Below, in pieces: positions 9,136 through 16,680 of a DNA stretch of 64,000 nt. A program made the position numbers and the translations under genes. The stretch's first letter is position 1. Each line of letters begins with the position of its first letter. Source of the DNA: ZC4RG20 sp963782445 (GTDB taxonomy: Bacteria > Pseudomonadota > Gammaproteobacteria > Steroidobacterales > Rariloculaceae); assembly GCA_963782445.1 (NCBI GenBank), contig CAWAJM010000001.1:806001-870000 (forward strand). Direction: 5' to 3'. Below the pieces are notes generated by a model. That model searched no databases. It was not told the origin of the DNA and worked only from the letters and a program-made list of their open reading frames with translations.

Positions 9136-9263
9136 ATGGGAAAGCCAGTGCGCATCGACGAGAACCGGCGCGAACGGGCGCATCGGCGCGAACGGCCGGC
9201 GGCCGAGATCGTCCAGGTCAGCTGGTTCGTGAACGGCCGTGCCGTGCGGCTCGAGATCGATAA
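9136..9263 (+). pseudogene. Remnant: N-terminus of a 2Fe-2S subunit of a molybdenum hydroxylase
   Basis: From ATG 9136 one frame ends with VQVSWFVNGRAVRLEID, which matches the first beta strands of CoxS/PaoA-type ferredoxin subunits (pattern V-x-x-x-V-N-G-x-x-V-x-L-x-V-D). The cluster-binding cysteines that should follow are missing, because the sequence switches at about 9264 to the tail of a different subunit. It is too short and arginine-rich upstream to be a functional protein. Read together with the next feature it looks like the left edge of a deletion. Confidence 0.55.
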
Positions 9264-9569
9264 CTGCAGGGCGGCATCGTCTACGGCCTCGGCCAGGCGC
9301 TGCACGAGGACACCGTCATCGACGTGCGCACCGGCCGCTATCTCAACGCGGATCTCGCCGAGTATCTCGTGCCCGTCAACGCCGACGTGCCTGCCATCGA
9401 CGTGACCTTCGTGGATGAGGACGATCCGCACGTGAATCCGATCGGCGTCAAGGGCATCGGCGAGCTCGGCACGACCGGGGTTGCGGCCGCGATCGCGAAC
9501 GCCGTCTTTCACGCGACCGGCATCCGCGTCAGGGATCTGCCGATCCGGCTCGAGGCCTTGGCGAGGTAA
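9264..9569 (+). pseudogene. Remnant: C-terminus of the molybdenum-binding subunit (xanthine dehydrogenase family)
   Basis: About 100 codons, open from just after a TAA at 9261, encode the last part of a PaoC/YagR-like large subunit: GGIVYGLGQALHEDTVID, LAEYLVPVNADVP, NPIGVKGIGELGTTGVAAAI and HATGIRVRDLPI. The family is normally over 700 residues, so at least six sevenths are gone, and with them most of the molybdopterin site, although the GVKGIGE loop with the catalytic-type Glu is still present. The only start available (GTG 9324) is inside conserved sequence. Not expected to be functional. The reading frame is conserved, so the loss may be recent. Confidence 0.85.
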
Positions 9570-9612
9570 CGCGGCCACGGCTACGCTGCCGAAGTCGGAA
9601 ATTTCCCTTACC

Positions 9613-11106
9613 ATGCAAGCTCTTCGGCCCAACGCAAGGCAGCGTGTGAATCTCGTCGACCCGACCGATTGGCTCATCGCGCTCGGCGCGCTGCTCGGGG
9701 CGGCGCTGGCGGGCGGGATTCTCGCCTGGTGGGTGCGCGCTTCGCTGGCGGCGGCCGCGCGCGCGGCGACCGGCGCTCGGATCGCCGATCTCGAGCGTGA
9801 GCTCGAGCGCCGCGCGGCCGAGCTCGAGAGGCGGCACGCCGAGTTCGCGCATGCAGGCGCCGACCTCAAGGCCGAGACTGAGCGCCGGGCCGTCGCCGAG
9901 GCACGGCTGCGCGAAGAGCGCAGGACGGCCGTCGAGAAGCTTTCGGTGCTGAAGCAGGCCGAGACGGCGCTCGCCGATGCGTTCAAGGCGTTGTCGGCCG
10001 AGGCGCTCAAGAGCAATAACCGCGCCTTCCTCGACCTCGCGAAGAGCACGCTCGAGACGTTCCAGGAAGGCGCACGCGGCGATCTCGAGGCGCGGCGCAA
10101 GGCCGTCGACGAGCTCGTCCGTCCGCTGCGCGAGTCGCTCGAGCGCGTCGACGGTAAGCTCGGTGAGATCGAAAAGCAGCGCGTCGCGGCCTATTCGGCG
10201 CTCGACGAGCAGCTGCGCAGTCTCGTCGAGACGCATCTGCCGATGCTGCACGATCAGACCGCGAACCTCGTCAAGGCGCTGCGCCAGCCCGCCGTACGCG
10301 GCCGTTGGGGCGAGATCCAGCTCGAGCGCGTGGTCGAGATGGCGGGCATGCTCGAGCACTGCGACTTTCTCGAGCAGCCGAGCCGCTCGACCGAAGAAGG
10401 CAGGCTGCGGCCGGACGTGATCGTCAAGCTGCCGGGCGGCAAGCAGATCGTCATCGACGCGAAGGCCCCGCTCGCGGCCTACCTCGAAGCCGCCGAGTCG
10501 ACGGACGAGGGCGCCCAGCGCGCGGCGCTCGTCGAGCATGCCCGCCGCGTGCGCGAGCACATGGTCGCGCTCGGCCGCAAGAACTACTGGGAGCAATTCG
10601 ATCCGAGCCCTGACTTCGTCGTCATGTTCCTGCCGGGGGAGGTGTTCTTCAGCGCCGCGCTGCAGCACGATCCGGAGCTCATCGAGTTCGGGGTCGGCGA
10701 GCGTGTGATCCCGGCGACCCCGACGACGCTGATCGCGCTGCTGCGCGCCGTGGCCTACGGCTGGCGGCAGGAGGCACTCGCGCGCAACGCGCAGGAAGTC
10801 GCCGCGCTCGGCAAGCAGCTCTACGAGCGCATTGCGGCGCTCGCGGGACACTGGAGCGACGTCGGCAGCCGGCTCGACAAGGCCGTGGACGCCTACAACC
10901 GCTCGGTCGGCACGCTCGAGTCGCGCGTGCTCGTGACCGTGCGCCGATTCCGCGAGCTCAAGGCCGCCCCGGAGGATCTCGAGATTGCCGCACCCGAACC
11001 CGTGGAGCGCGCGACGCGCACACCGCAGGCGGCCGAGCTCGGCGAGCCGGCCCCGGGCGCCGAAGGGCCGGCGCCGCTCGAGCGGCTCGAGTCGGAGGCG
11101 CCTTGA
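9613..11106 (+). CDS. rmuC: DNA recombination protein RmuC family
   Basis: 497 residues from ATG 9613. One N-terminal membrane helix (LIALGALLGAALAGGILAWW) is followed by a long charged coiled coil (about residues 45-190, heptads rich in Glu, Arg and Ala) and then the conserved RmuC nuclease-like domain: GRWGEIQLERVVEMAGML, RLRPDVIVKLPGGKQIVIDAK and FLPGEVFFSAAL. RmuC limits inversions at short inverted repeats in E. coli; a nuclease role is inferred from its restriction-endonuclease-like fold. The acidic, proline-rich tail after about 460 looks disordered. The stop overlaps the start of the glutathione peroxidase gene (TTGA), so the two are translationally coupled. Confidence 0.92.
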   Translation: MQALRPNARQRVNLVDPTDWLIALGALLGAALAGGILAWWVRASLAAAARAATGARIADLERELERRAAELERRHAEFAHAGADLKAETERRAVAEARLREERRTAVEKLSVLKQAETALADAFKALSAEALKSNNRAFLDLAKSTLETFQEGARGDLEARRKAVDELVRPLRESLERVDGKLGEIEKQRVAAYSALDEQLRSLVETHLPMLHDQTANLVKALRQPAVRGRWGEIQLERVVEMAGMLEHCDFLEQPSRSTEEGRLRPDVIVKLPGGKQIVIDAKAPLAAYLEAAESTDEGAQRAALVEHARRVREHMVALGRKNYWEQFDPSPDFVVMFLPGEVFFSAALQHDPELIEFGVGERVIPATPTTLIALLRAVAYGWRQEALARNAQEVAALGKQLYERIAALAGHWSDVGSRLDKAVDAYNRSVGTLESRVLVTVRRFRELKAAPEDLEIAAPEPVERATRTPQAAELGEPAPGAEGPAPLERLESEAP

Positions 11107-11582
11107 CGAGCGTCTACGACTTCGCGGCGCGTGACATCGAGGGCCGTGAGCGTCCGCTGCGCGAATTCGAAGGCCGCGTGCTGCTCATCGTCAATGTCGC
11201 CTCCCAGTGCGCGTTTACGCCGCAATACGAGGGGCTCGAGGCACTTTGGCGTACGTACGGGAACCTGGGCTTCGCGGTGCTGGGATTTCCGTGCAATCAG
11301 TTCGGCAAGCAAGAGCCCGGGGAGGGGGACGAGATCAAGAGCTTCTGCACGACGCGCTACGGCGTCACGTTCCCGATGTTCGCGAAGATCGACGTCAATG
11401 GGCCCGCGGCGCATCCGTTGTTCGCGTGGCTCGCGAACGAGCGGCCCGGCGCGCTCGGCACGCGTGCCCTGAAATGGAATTTCACGAAGTTTCTCGTCGA
11501 TCGCCGCGGCTGCGCCGTGCGGCGCTTCGCGCCCAGGGTCCCGCCCGCGCGCATCGCAGCGGCGCTCGAGCGGCTGCTGTAG
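11103..11582 (+). CDS. Glutathione peroxidase (Cys type)
   Basis: Thioredoxin-fold peroxidase reducing H2O2 or organic peroxides with thiols. 159 residues, the usual bacterial size. The catalytic tetrad is intact: Cys in NVASQCAFTPQYEG (about residue 37), Gln in FPCNQFGKQEPG, and Trp-Asn in LKWNFTKFLVD. The peroxidatic residue is a normal TGC cysteine, not selenocysteine. The resolving-type cysteine may be the one in FPCNQ. Translation starts at TTG 11103, overlapping the rmuC stop codon; no independent Shine-Dalgarno is needed if coupled. Cytosolic, no signal peptide. Confidence 0.93.
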   Translation: MTSVYDFAARDIEGRERPLREFEGRVLLIVNVASQCAFTPQYEGLEALWRTYGNLGFAVLGFPCNQFGKQEPGEGDEIKSFCTTRYGVTFPMFAKIDVNGPAAHPLFAWLANERPGALGTRALKWNFTKFLVDRRGCAVRRFAPRVPPARIAAALERLL

Positions 11583-11706
11583 ATAAGCGGCCCGGAGAGG
11601 ATTCGTACCGGGCGCGCTTGACGTTATGCTAGTGGCCGTCCAGGCCAATAGCCGAAACGGTCTCATCGAGACCCCGACAACAACCGCTGACAACAAGGAA
11701 AAGTCT

Positions 11707-12357
11707 ATGAAGCTCTCATCGATGGCGGCGGCCATCGCGTTGATCTCGGGATCGTTCCTCGCCCTGGCGGTCGAGGCTCAGGATTCGCCCCCGGCCGATT
11801 CCGCCCCCGCACAGTCTCAAGGGCCCTCCGGCGCCGCACCGGCTCCCGCGGCGCAGCGCGCCGTGCGCCCGCCCAAGATGCCCTACGGCATGCCGATCAG
11901 GCTCGCGCAGGCGAAGCAGGTTGCCGCAGCCGCCGAGGCCGCCGCGGTCAAGGCCAACGTCAAAGTGGCCATCGCCATCACGGACAACAACGGCGAGCTC
12001 GTCTACTTCGAGCAGCTCGACGACACGTCGACGGGCATTCGCGACATCGCATTGCAGAAGGCGCGCTTCGCAGCGCGCTATCGGATGCCGACGAGCTACG
12101 TCGGCGCCATGAAGCGTAACGGCGTCGACATCTTCACGGCGTTCCCGGGCGCGTTTCCAGGGCCGGGCGGCGTGACGCTGACCTACGACGGGCGCACCGT
12201 CGGCGGCCTCGGCATCAGCGGCGGCGCGGACGGCGCCATCGCCGATGCGGGCGCCGCGGCGCTCGGTGCGCCCAACGGTTCCGGGGCCCCGAGCGCCGCC
12301 GAGTCGCAGGTTACGCCCGAGCCGCAGGCCGCCCCGCAGACGCCGGCCGGTCAATAG
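11707..12357 (+). CDS. Secreted GlcG/HbpS-family protein with disordered flanks
   Basis: 216 residues: signal peptide (MKLSSMAAAIALISGSFLAL, then VEAQ), a Pro/Ala/Ser-rich linker, then one GlcG/HbpS domain (about residues 65-175) with VAIAITDNNGELVYFEQLDD, ALQKARFAARYRMPTS and GGLGISGGADGAIADAGA. A Pro/Gln/Ala-rich tail follows. HbpS in Streptomyces binds haem and senses redox stress; GlcG itself has no firm function. No close partner lies next to it. AAGGAA seven bases before the ATG supports this start. A TATGCT -10-like box lies at 11625-11630, but its -35 is poor. Function here is unknown. Confidence 0.82.
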   Translation: MKLSSMAAAIALISGSFLALAVEAQDSPPADSAPAQSQGPSGAAPAPAAQRAVRPPKMPYGMPIRLAQAKQVAAAAEAAAVKANVKVAIAITDNNGELVYFEQLDDTSTGIRDIALQKARFAARYRMPTSYVGAMKRNGVDIFTAFPGAFPGPGGVTLTYDGRTVGGLGISGGADGAIADAGAAALGAPNGSGAPSAAESQVTPEPQAAPQTPAGQ

Positions 12358-12385
12358 CCGCTCAATAGCCCGTCAATGAACGTGA

Positions 12386-12416
12386 AGGGCCGCCCCGGTC
12401 TCCCGCGGGCGGCCCT
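12386..12416. terminator. Hairpin between convergent genes
   Basis: Perfect 10-bp arms (12386-12395 and 12407-12416) around an 11-base loop, in the gap between the plus-strand GlcG-like gene and the minus-strand secreted gene. No T run follows on either side, so it would act as a two-way block or 3'-end stabiliser rather than a strong intrinsic terminator. Confidence 0.5.
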
Positions 12417-12465
12417 CCTCGGCAAACCAAGCTCAACGCTCGGCCGCGTCTAGCTGTGTCGACGG

Positions 12466-13194
12466 CTACTGCTGGCGCGGCACGCGTTTACCGTAAACCC
12501 CTATCTCCGCGACGTCGGACCAGCCGCCCGGGCCGTGGCCGCTGCCCGGCATGAGATCCACGAACCCGACCTCGTCGACCTTACTGAGATCCGGGTGCTC
12601 GATCCAGACACCCTTCGTGACGAGCTTTTCGGGATCGAGCTTGAGCCACTTCATCCCCTTGAACGCGACCTCGTTCTCGAGCCATCCGACGGTCGAGCCG
12701 CTCGTCGTATCGCCGACGAGCCACGTCCCGTCTGCCAGCTTCACGACGGGCCGGATCGCATGCATGCCCGATACCTTCGTGTTCCATTTGATCGAGGCGA
12801 GCCCGGTCAAGTCGACGTAATCATTCCGGTCGCGCAGCGCGGCACCGCAAGGCGTCGTGCACAGACCGGTCCACAGGTGCATGGGGTTGCCCTTGTTGTC
12901 GGGAATGCCCGTGACCTGAATGTTCTTGCCGCTCGGACCGAGCAGATCGAGCTGGAGGGGGCCGGTGCCGACGTTCTCCTGCATCGCCGGCGCTTCGCTC
13001 TTGTTGTCGGGGCCCCGCGTCCAGGTTTCCCGGAAGAACAGCGGCGGCGGGGGCGTGGGCGGCAGATCCCGCTGCGCCGGATTGCCCCGCGCTCCGCTGG
13101 GCCCGGGCGGTTGGCCGTAAGCGGCGAAACCGGACAAGGCGCCGAGCGGCAGCAAACAGACGGCGACGGATAAACGAAGTGTGCGTCGTGACAC
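12466..13194 (-). CDS. Secreted protein of unknown function
   Basis: 242 residues from GTG 13194, chosen because AAAGGAGG lies five bases upstream; the upstream extension to 13332 has no such site. A clear signal peptide (RRTLRLSVAVCLLPLGALSGFAAYG) leads into a Pro-rich stretch and a beta-rich domain: LFFRETWTRG, GPLQLDLLGPSGKNI, MHLWTGLCTTPCGAALRD (a probable disulphide pair), GMHAIRPVVKLADGTWLVGD, WSDVAEIGVYGK. The layout (FRETW opening, closing IGVYG strand) is like jelly-roll sugar-binding or glycoside-hydrolase-associated domains, but I do not recognise the family. It lies 145 bases after the acetolactate synthase gene and is not an IlvN-type subunit. Confidence 0.72.
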   Translation of the reverse strand: MSRRTLRLSVAVCLLPLGALSGFAAYGQPPGPSGARGNPAQRDLPPTPPPPLFFRETWTRGPDNKSEAPAMQENVGTGPLQLDLLGPSGKNIQVTGIPDNKGNPMHLWTGLCTTPCGAALRDRNDYVDLTGLASIKWNTKVSGMHAIRPVVKLADGTWLVGDTTSGSTVGWLENEVAFKGMKWLKLDPEKLVTKGVWIEHPDLSKVDEVGFVDLMPGSGHGPGGWSDVAEIGVYGKRVPRQQ

Positions 13195-13339
13195 GTGAGC
13201 CTCCTTTAGAGTTGGAATGGACCGAGGCTCCGGAACCAGCCGGGGCGCCATCACTATAGCAGGCTCCGCGCTGACGCCCCATCGAGCCGATGCCCGCGCC
13301 CGCTGCCGGCGCAGCGTCGGAACGCTGCCCAATCGCCGC

Positions 13340-15007
13340 CTAGCCGCCGATCATGGCGACGTTCGGGGCCCCGGGCGGCACCATCGGCAGCACCTGCTCC
13401 GCAACGTCGATGGGCGCGCGGATCAGGCACGGCCCGGGCGCGGCCAAGGCGGCCGCAAGGGCGCGGCGCGGGTCCGAAGCGGTGCCCAGATCGAGGGCCG
13501 CGACGCCGAAGCCTGCGGCGAGCAGCGGAAAGTCCGGGCGCACCGAGTGATGCGCCGCGAAGCTGCGGCCGCCGAAGAACAGGGTCTGTTGCTGGTGAAC
13601 GAGGCCCAGCGAGCCGTTGTCCATGAGGACGATCTTCACGTCGACACCCTGCTCCGCGGCCGTCGCGAGCTCCTGCAGGTTCATGAGCAGTGAGCCGTCG
13701 CCGGAGAAGCACACAACCTTGGCGCCGGGCTCGGCCAGGGCCGCGCCGATCGCGGCCGGCAGGCCGAAGCCCATCGTGCCGAGGCCGCCGGACGTGAGCC
13801 AGCGCCGGGGCCGCAGCTTCGAATAAGCCTGCGCGACCCACATCTGGTGCTGACCGACATCGGTCACTACGAAAGCGCTCGCGTCGACGGCGGCGGCCAC
13901 GGCCTCGATGAGGCCATAGGGCCGGTCGAGCCGCTCGGCGCCGGGCCGGCGCAGCGGATGTTCGCGGCGCAGGCGGGCGACCTCGGCGAGCCAGGCCGGA
14001 CGTGCCCGACCGCGGCCACGCGCCAGCAGCCCGTGCAGCACGGCGGCCGCATCGCCCCGGACGGCCACGTCGGGGCGCCTGATCTTACCGAGCTCGGCAG
14101 CGTCGATGTCGGCATGCACGACCTTCGCGCGCGGGCAGAATTCGGCCGCCTTGCCGATGGCTCGATCGTCGAAGCGCGCGCCGACGGCCACGAGCAGGTC
14201 GCAGCGCTCGAGCGCGAGGTTCGTGCAGCGCGCGCCGTGCATGCCGAGCATGCCGAGCGAGAGCGGATGCGTGGCCGGCACGGCGCCGAGACCCATGAGC
14301 GTCATGACGGCCGGAGCGGCGTGCCTTTCGGCCAGGGCGAGCGCCGCGTCGGCCGCAGCGGCCGCGACGACGCCGCCGCCGAGATAGAGCAGCGGCCTTT
14401 CGGCGGCTTCGAGCATCAGGGCGGCCCGGTCGAGCGCGGCGGCGTCGGGCGCCGGCGCGGGCGCGGGCGTGCCGGGCTCGGGCCAGGCGGCGACCTCCGC
14501 CGTCTCCATCTGGACGTTTTTCGGAATGTCGACGAGCACGGGACCCGGCCGGCCCGAGGCCGCGATGTGGAACGCCTCGGGCAGGACGTTGAGGAGTTGC
14601 GCGGCCGAGCGCACGACGTAGTTGTGCTTCGTGATCGGCAGGGACAGGCCGAAGGTGTCGACCTCCTGAAACGCGTCGGTGCCGAGCATCGCGCGCGGCA
14701 CTTGGCCCGTGAGCGCCACGACCGGCACGGAGTCCAGCTTGGCGTCCGCGATCGCCGTCAGCAGATTAGTGGCGCCGGGGCCCGACGAGGCCAGGCAGAC
14801 GCCGGGTCTGCCCGTTGCGCGCGCCATGCCGCCGGCAATGAAGCCGGCCGCCTGCTCGTGGCGTGCGAGCACATGACGGATCCGGCGCGAGCCGGCCAGC
14901 GCATCGTAAAGGGGCAGAACGGCGCCGCCCGGGAGGCCCGCGATGCAGCGCACGCCTTGCCGCTCCAGCAGGCGGACGGTGATCTCGGCTCCGGTCAGTC
15001 TTGTCAT
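13340..15007 (-). CDS. ilvB: Acetolactate synthase large (catalytic) subunit
   Basis: ThDP-dependent enzyme making 2-acetolactate from two pyruvates (valine/leucine) or 2-aceto-2-hydroxybutyrate (isoleucine); cytosolic. 555 residues with the three expected domains: PYR domain with the ThDP-activating Glu in ARHEQAAGFIAGGMARA and SSGPGATNLLTAIADA; central FAD domain (GMHGARCTNLALERCDLL); PP domain with GDGSLLMNLQELATAAEQG and DNGSLGLVHQQQ. The length and QMETAEV-type linker are like IlvB/IlvG rather than catabolic AlsS, but I cannot separate those firmly. GAGGAG five bases before ATG. A leader peptide and terminator lie directly upstream (15048-15272). No regulatory small subunit gene follows; it would have to be elsewhere. 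Confidence 0.92.
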   Translation of the reverse strand: MTRLTGAEITVRLLERQGVRCIAGLPGGAVLPLYDALAGSRRIRHVLARHEQAAGFIAGGMARATGRPGVCLASSGPGATNLLTAIADAKLDSVPVVALTGQVPRAMLGTDAFQEVDTFGLSLPITKHNYVVRSAAQLLNVLPEAFHIAASGRPGPVLVDIPKNVQMETAEVAAWPEPGTPAPAPAPDAAALDRAALMLEAAERPLLYLGGGVVAAAAADAALALAERHAAPAVMTLMGLGAVPATHPLSLGMLGMHGARCTNLALERCDLLVAVGARFDDRAIGKAAEFCPRAKVVHADIDAAELGKIRRPDVAVRGDAAAVLHGLLARGRGRARPAWLAEVARLRREHPLRRPGAERLDRPYGLIEAVAAAVDASAFVVTDVGQHQMWVAQAYSKLRPRRWLTSGGLGTMGFGLPAAIGAALAEPGAKVVCFSGDGSLLMNLQELATAAEQGVDVKIVLMDNGSLGLVHQQQTLFFGGRSFAAHHSVRPDFPLLAAGFGVAALDLGTASDPRRALAAALAAPGPCLIRAPIDVAEQVLPMVPPGAPNVAMIGG

Positions 15008-15047
15008 ACGGGCTCCTCGTCGTGGCCGGTTGCGCCGGGAGGGCCCG

Positions 15048-15084
15048 AAAAAAGAACCCCCCGTCGGCTTGCGCCGGCGGGGGG
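15048..15084 (-). terminator. Attenuator terminator upstream of acetolactate synthase
   Basis: On the minus strand a 12-bp stem (15084-15073 with 15068-15057, one G-T pair, rest perfect) with a four-base loop is followed by TTCTTTTTT. This is a classical intrinsic terminator placed 41 bases before the ilvB start codon, where a terminator makes sense only as an attenuator. The 5' arm contains CCCCGC, which can pair instead with GCGGGG at 15122-15117 in the end of the leader peptide gene, giving the competing antiterminator. Confidence 0.85.
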
Positions 15085-15108
15085 TGGATGGATGCGAACT
15101 CTATCTCG

Positions 15109-15204
15109 TCATGGGGCCCCGCAGCGCGACTCTTCGAGCACGCGTACGAGTACGAGGCCGCGTGCTTCGCGGCGGCTCGTCGACGGCGTGTGGAAGGCGG
15201 TCAT
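15109..15204 (-). CDS. Putative ilv leader peptide (31 residues)
   Basis: ATG 15204 to TGA 15109. Residues 16-23 read G-L-V-L-V-R-V-L: six of seven successive codons (17-23) call for leucine or valine, the products of the enzyme encoded downstream. The stop lies about 25 bases before the terminator stem. This is the arrangement of E. coli ilvL/ilvB leaders: a ribosome stalled on the Leu/Val codons would leave GCGGGG (15122-15117) free to form the antiterminator, while a ribosome reaching the stop would cover it. The start lacks a clear Shine-Dalgarno, which is the weak point. No isoleucine codon is present, so sensing would be of leucine and valine. Confidence 0.75.
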   Translation of the reverse strand: MTAFHTPSTSRREARGLVLVRVLEESRCGAP

Positions 15205-15243
15205 GGCTGACAGGAACCCATGGAGCTCTTGGACAGGGATCGG

Positions 15244-15272
15244 ATTATCTTTTGGCGGTGCGTTGCGCGCAA
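15244..15272 (-). promoter_or_regulatory. Predicted sigma-70 promoter of the ilv leader
   Basis: On the minus strand TTGCGC (15272-15267) and GATAAT (15249-15244) are spaced by exactly 17 bases. Transcription would start near 15237, about 33 bases before the leader peptide ATG. The promoter begins four bases beyond the stop codon of the upstream secreted gene. Confidence 0.6.
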
Positions 15273-15276
15273 GCGG

Positions 15277-15684
15277 TCAGTTCTTGGCGTCGCTCGGATT
15301 CGCCCCGCCGAAGATTTCACGGCCGTCGGCGAGCGTTACGTTGCCGGCGCTCCCGACGTGGGCCGCCTTCTTGGCGCCGAAGCCCTTGACCGTGATCTTG
15401 TCGCCGACCTTCAGCGAGTGGCGGCTCCAGCCGCGCCGAATGAGCACGTTCGGGCTCGTCAGCTCGAAGTTCCAGTTGACCGTGGTGCCGTCCTTGTCGA
15501 CAACGTCCATGTAGAAGCGTGCGTGAGGATTCATCCATTCGACCTTGGTCACCGTGCCCGTGAGCTTGACGGGTTTGTTGCGGTCGAACTCGGCAGCGAA
15601 CGAATGATGGGCCGATGCGGCGAGCGGCGCGAGGATCAGCGTGAGAATCGCGCCCGCGGCGCCGAAAAAGTGTTTAGCCTTCAT
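15277..15684 (-). CDS. Secreted 'AHHSF' protein, module A copy 1 (DUF6152-like)
   Basis: 135 residues. Signal peptide with an ASA cleavage box puts His-His-Ser-Phe at the mature N-terminus. The mature part is a small beta-rich domain: VKLTGTVTKVEWMNPHARFY, VNWNFELTSPNVLIRRGW, HSLKVGDKITVKGFGAKKA. From memory this matches Pfam DUF6152, which has no known function. It follows a module B gene by 35 bases in the same direction, so the two are probably one transcript ending just before the ilv promoter. Start ATG chosen at the signal peptide; the frame is open far upstream but only as antisense-like sequence. Confidence 0.85.
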   Translation of the reverse strand: MKAKHFFGAAGAILTLILAPLAASAHHSFAAEFDRNKPVKLTGTVTKVEWMNPHARFYMDVVDKDGTTVNWNFELTSPNVLIRRGWSRHSLKVGDKITVKGFGAKKAAHVGSAGNVTLADGREIFGGANPSDAKN

Positions 15685-15719
15685 GATCGTTGAACTCCTG
15701 TATGCAAGTTCCGTGGGTT

Positions 15720-16574
15720 TCAGTTGCCCGAGTTGCCGTCGTAGTAGCGCGACGACTGCTCGTTCTCGAGGCAGATGAATTCGATGAGGTTCGTGTTCAG
15801 CAGTATCTTGTGCCTGACTCGGACCGTGAACGGTTTCGTGTACGCCTTCGGATCGTCGATCGTCACGTCGATGATCATGTGACCGAAGTCCGGCCGCGTA
15901 TAGCGTTCCGTGATCGTGGCCTGGTCCGTCTGCGGGCTGCCCGTCACGTCGAGCCAGCCGCCGTCCCGCAGATGCGTCGTCGTTACGACGAGCGTGTTGC
16001 CGTCCCAACGGCCCACGGAGTACCCGTACCACCAAGGCTCGGGGTCGTTGTCCGGGGGCTTGCGCCCGTCCGTGAAGATCTGCCGTACGCCGTAGTTCGA
16101 TTCGTACAGCATCACGAGCTCTTGCGGCGTCTGGATGATCTTGCGCGGTTGCGGATGCATGTGAAATTGCGTGAGCCCGATCGGCAGGCAGTGCGCATCG
16201 GGATTGTCTTTGTCGTTGTTGGCCATGCGCTCCTCGCGGAGCTTCTTGGCCCAAGGCTTGAAGGGCAGGCCGTCGGCGAAGCCGGCGCCGAGGTCGAAGA
16301 ACGTGGCCCAGGGCGGCGCGCCGGGTGCGGGGGCCGGGGGCTTCGCTTTGGGGCCGGGCGGCTTGCCCTGCGGCACGTCGATCTGCCAGATGCCCGAGAA
16401 ATCCGGGTGGCCGTCGGCGGCGCGCGGCGCGGGCGCCGCAAGGTCTGGTTTGCCGTCGGCCGTCATCGGCACGTTCGGCGAGGGGTAGGGCGGCCATTGC
16501 GCCCACGCGGGCGCGGCGAGCGTGCCCAGCAGGGCGGCGAGCTCGATCGAACGCAGTAGTCTTCTCATTCTCAT
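15720..16574 (-). CDS. Secreted module B protein, copy 1
   Basis: 284 residues, function unknown. Signal peptide (LAALLGTLAAPAWA then QWPPYPS). Family blocks in order: GHPDFSGIWQID, LPFKPWAKKL, DAHCLPIGLTQFHMHP (first conserved Cys), VRQIFTDGRKP, WWYGYSVGRWDGNTLVV, ERYTRPDFGHM, DDPKAYTKPFTV and FICLENEQ (second conserved Cys). A Pro-rich linker follows the GIW block. No known catalytic motif is visible. The two cysteines, far apart, may form a disulphide in the periplasm. First gene of an A/B pair with the gene at 15277-15684. Translation could also begin at the second Met (MRRLL). Confidence 0.8.
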   Translation of the reverse strand: MRMRRLLRSIELAALLGTLAAPAWAQWPPYPSPNVPMTADGKPDLAAPAPRAADGHPDFSGIWQIDVPQGKPPGPKAKPPAPAPGAPPWATFFDLGAGFADGLPFKPWAKKLREERMANNDKDNPDAHCLPIGLTQFHMHPQPRKIIQTPQELVMLYESNYGVRQIFTDGRKPPDNDPEPWWYGYSVGRWDGNTLVVTTTHLRDGGWLDVTGSPQTDQATITERYTRPDFGHMIIDVTIDDPKAYTKPFTVRVRHKILLNTNLIEFICLENEQSSRYYDGNSGN

Positions 16575-16680
16575 CTTCGTCTTTAGCTCTCGTTGTTACC
16601 GAATCGCGTATGAGGAGCCCGGGACCTCGCGGCCGCCCCGGAAGAGCCGGTTCCGTGGTACTAGTGCCTATAACGCGCCA

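Noticed and set aside
7060..9405. Very long plus-strand open frame over the esterase gene
   Set aside because: It is antisense to a complete esterase with all catalytic motifs. In G+C-rich DNA such mirror frames are common; the product is arginine/alanine-rich with no family match.
11103..11582. Glutathione peroxidase as a possible second selenoprotein
   Set aside because: The peroxidatic position is an ordinary TGC cysteine codon and the frame has no internal TGA.
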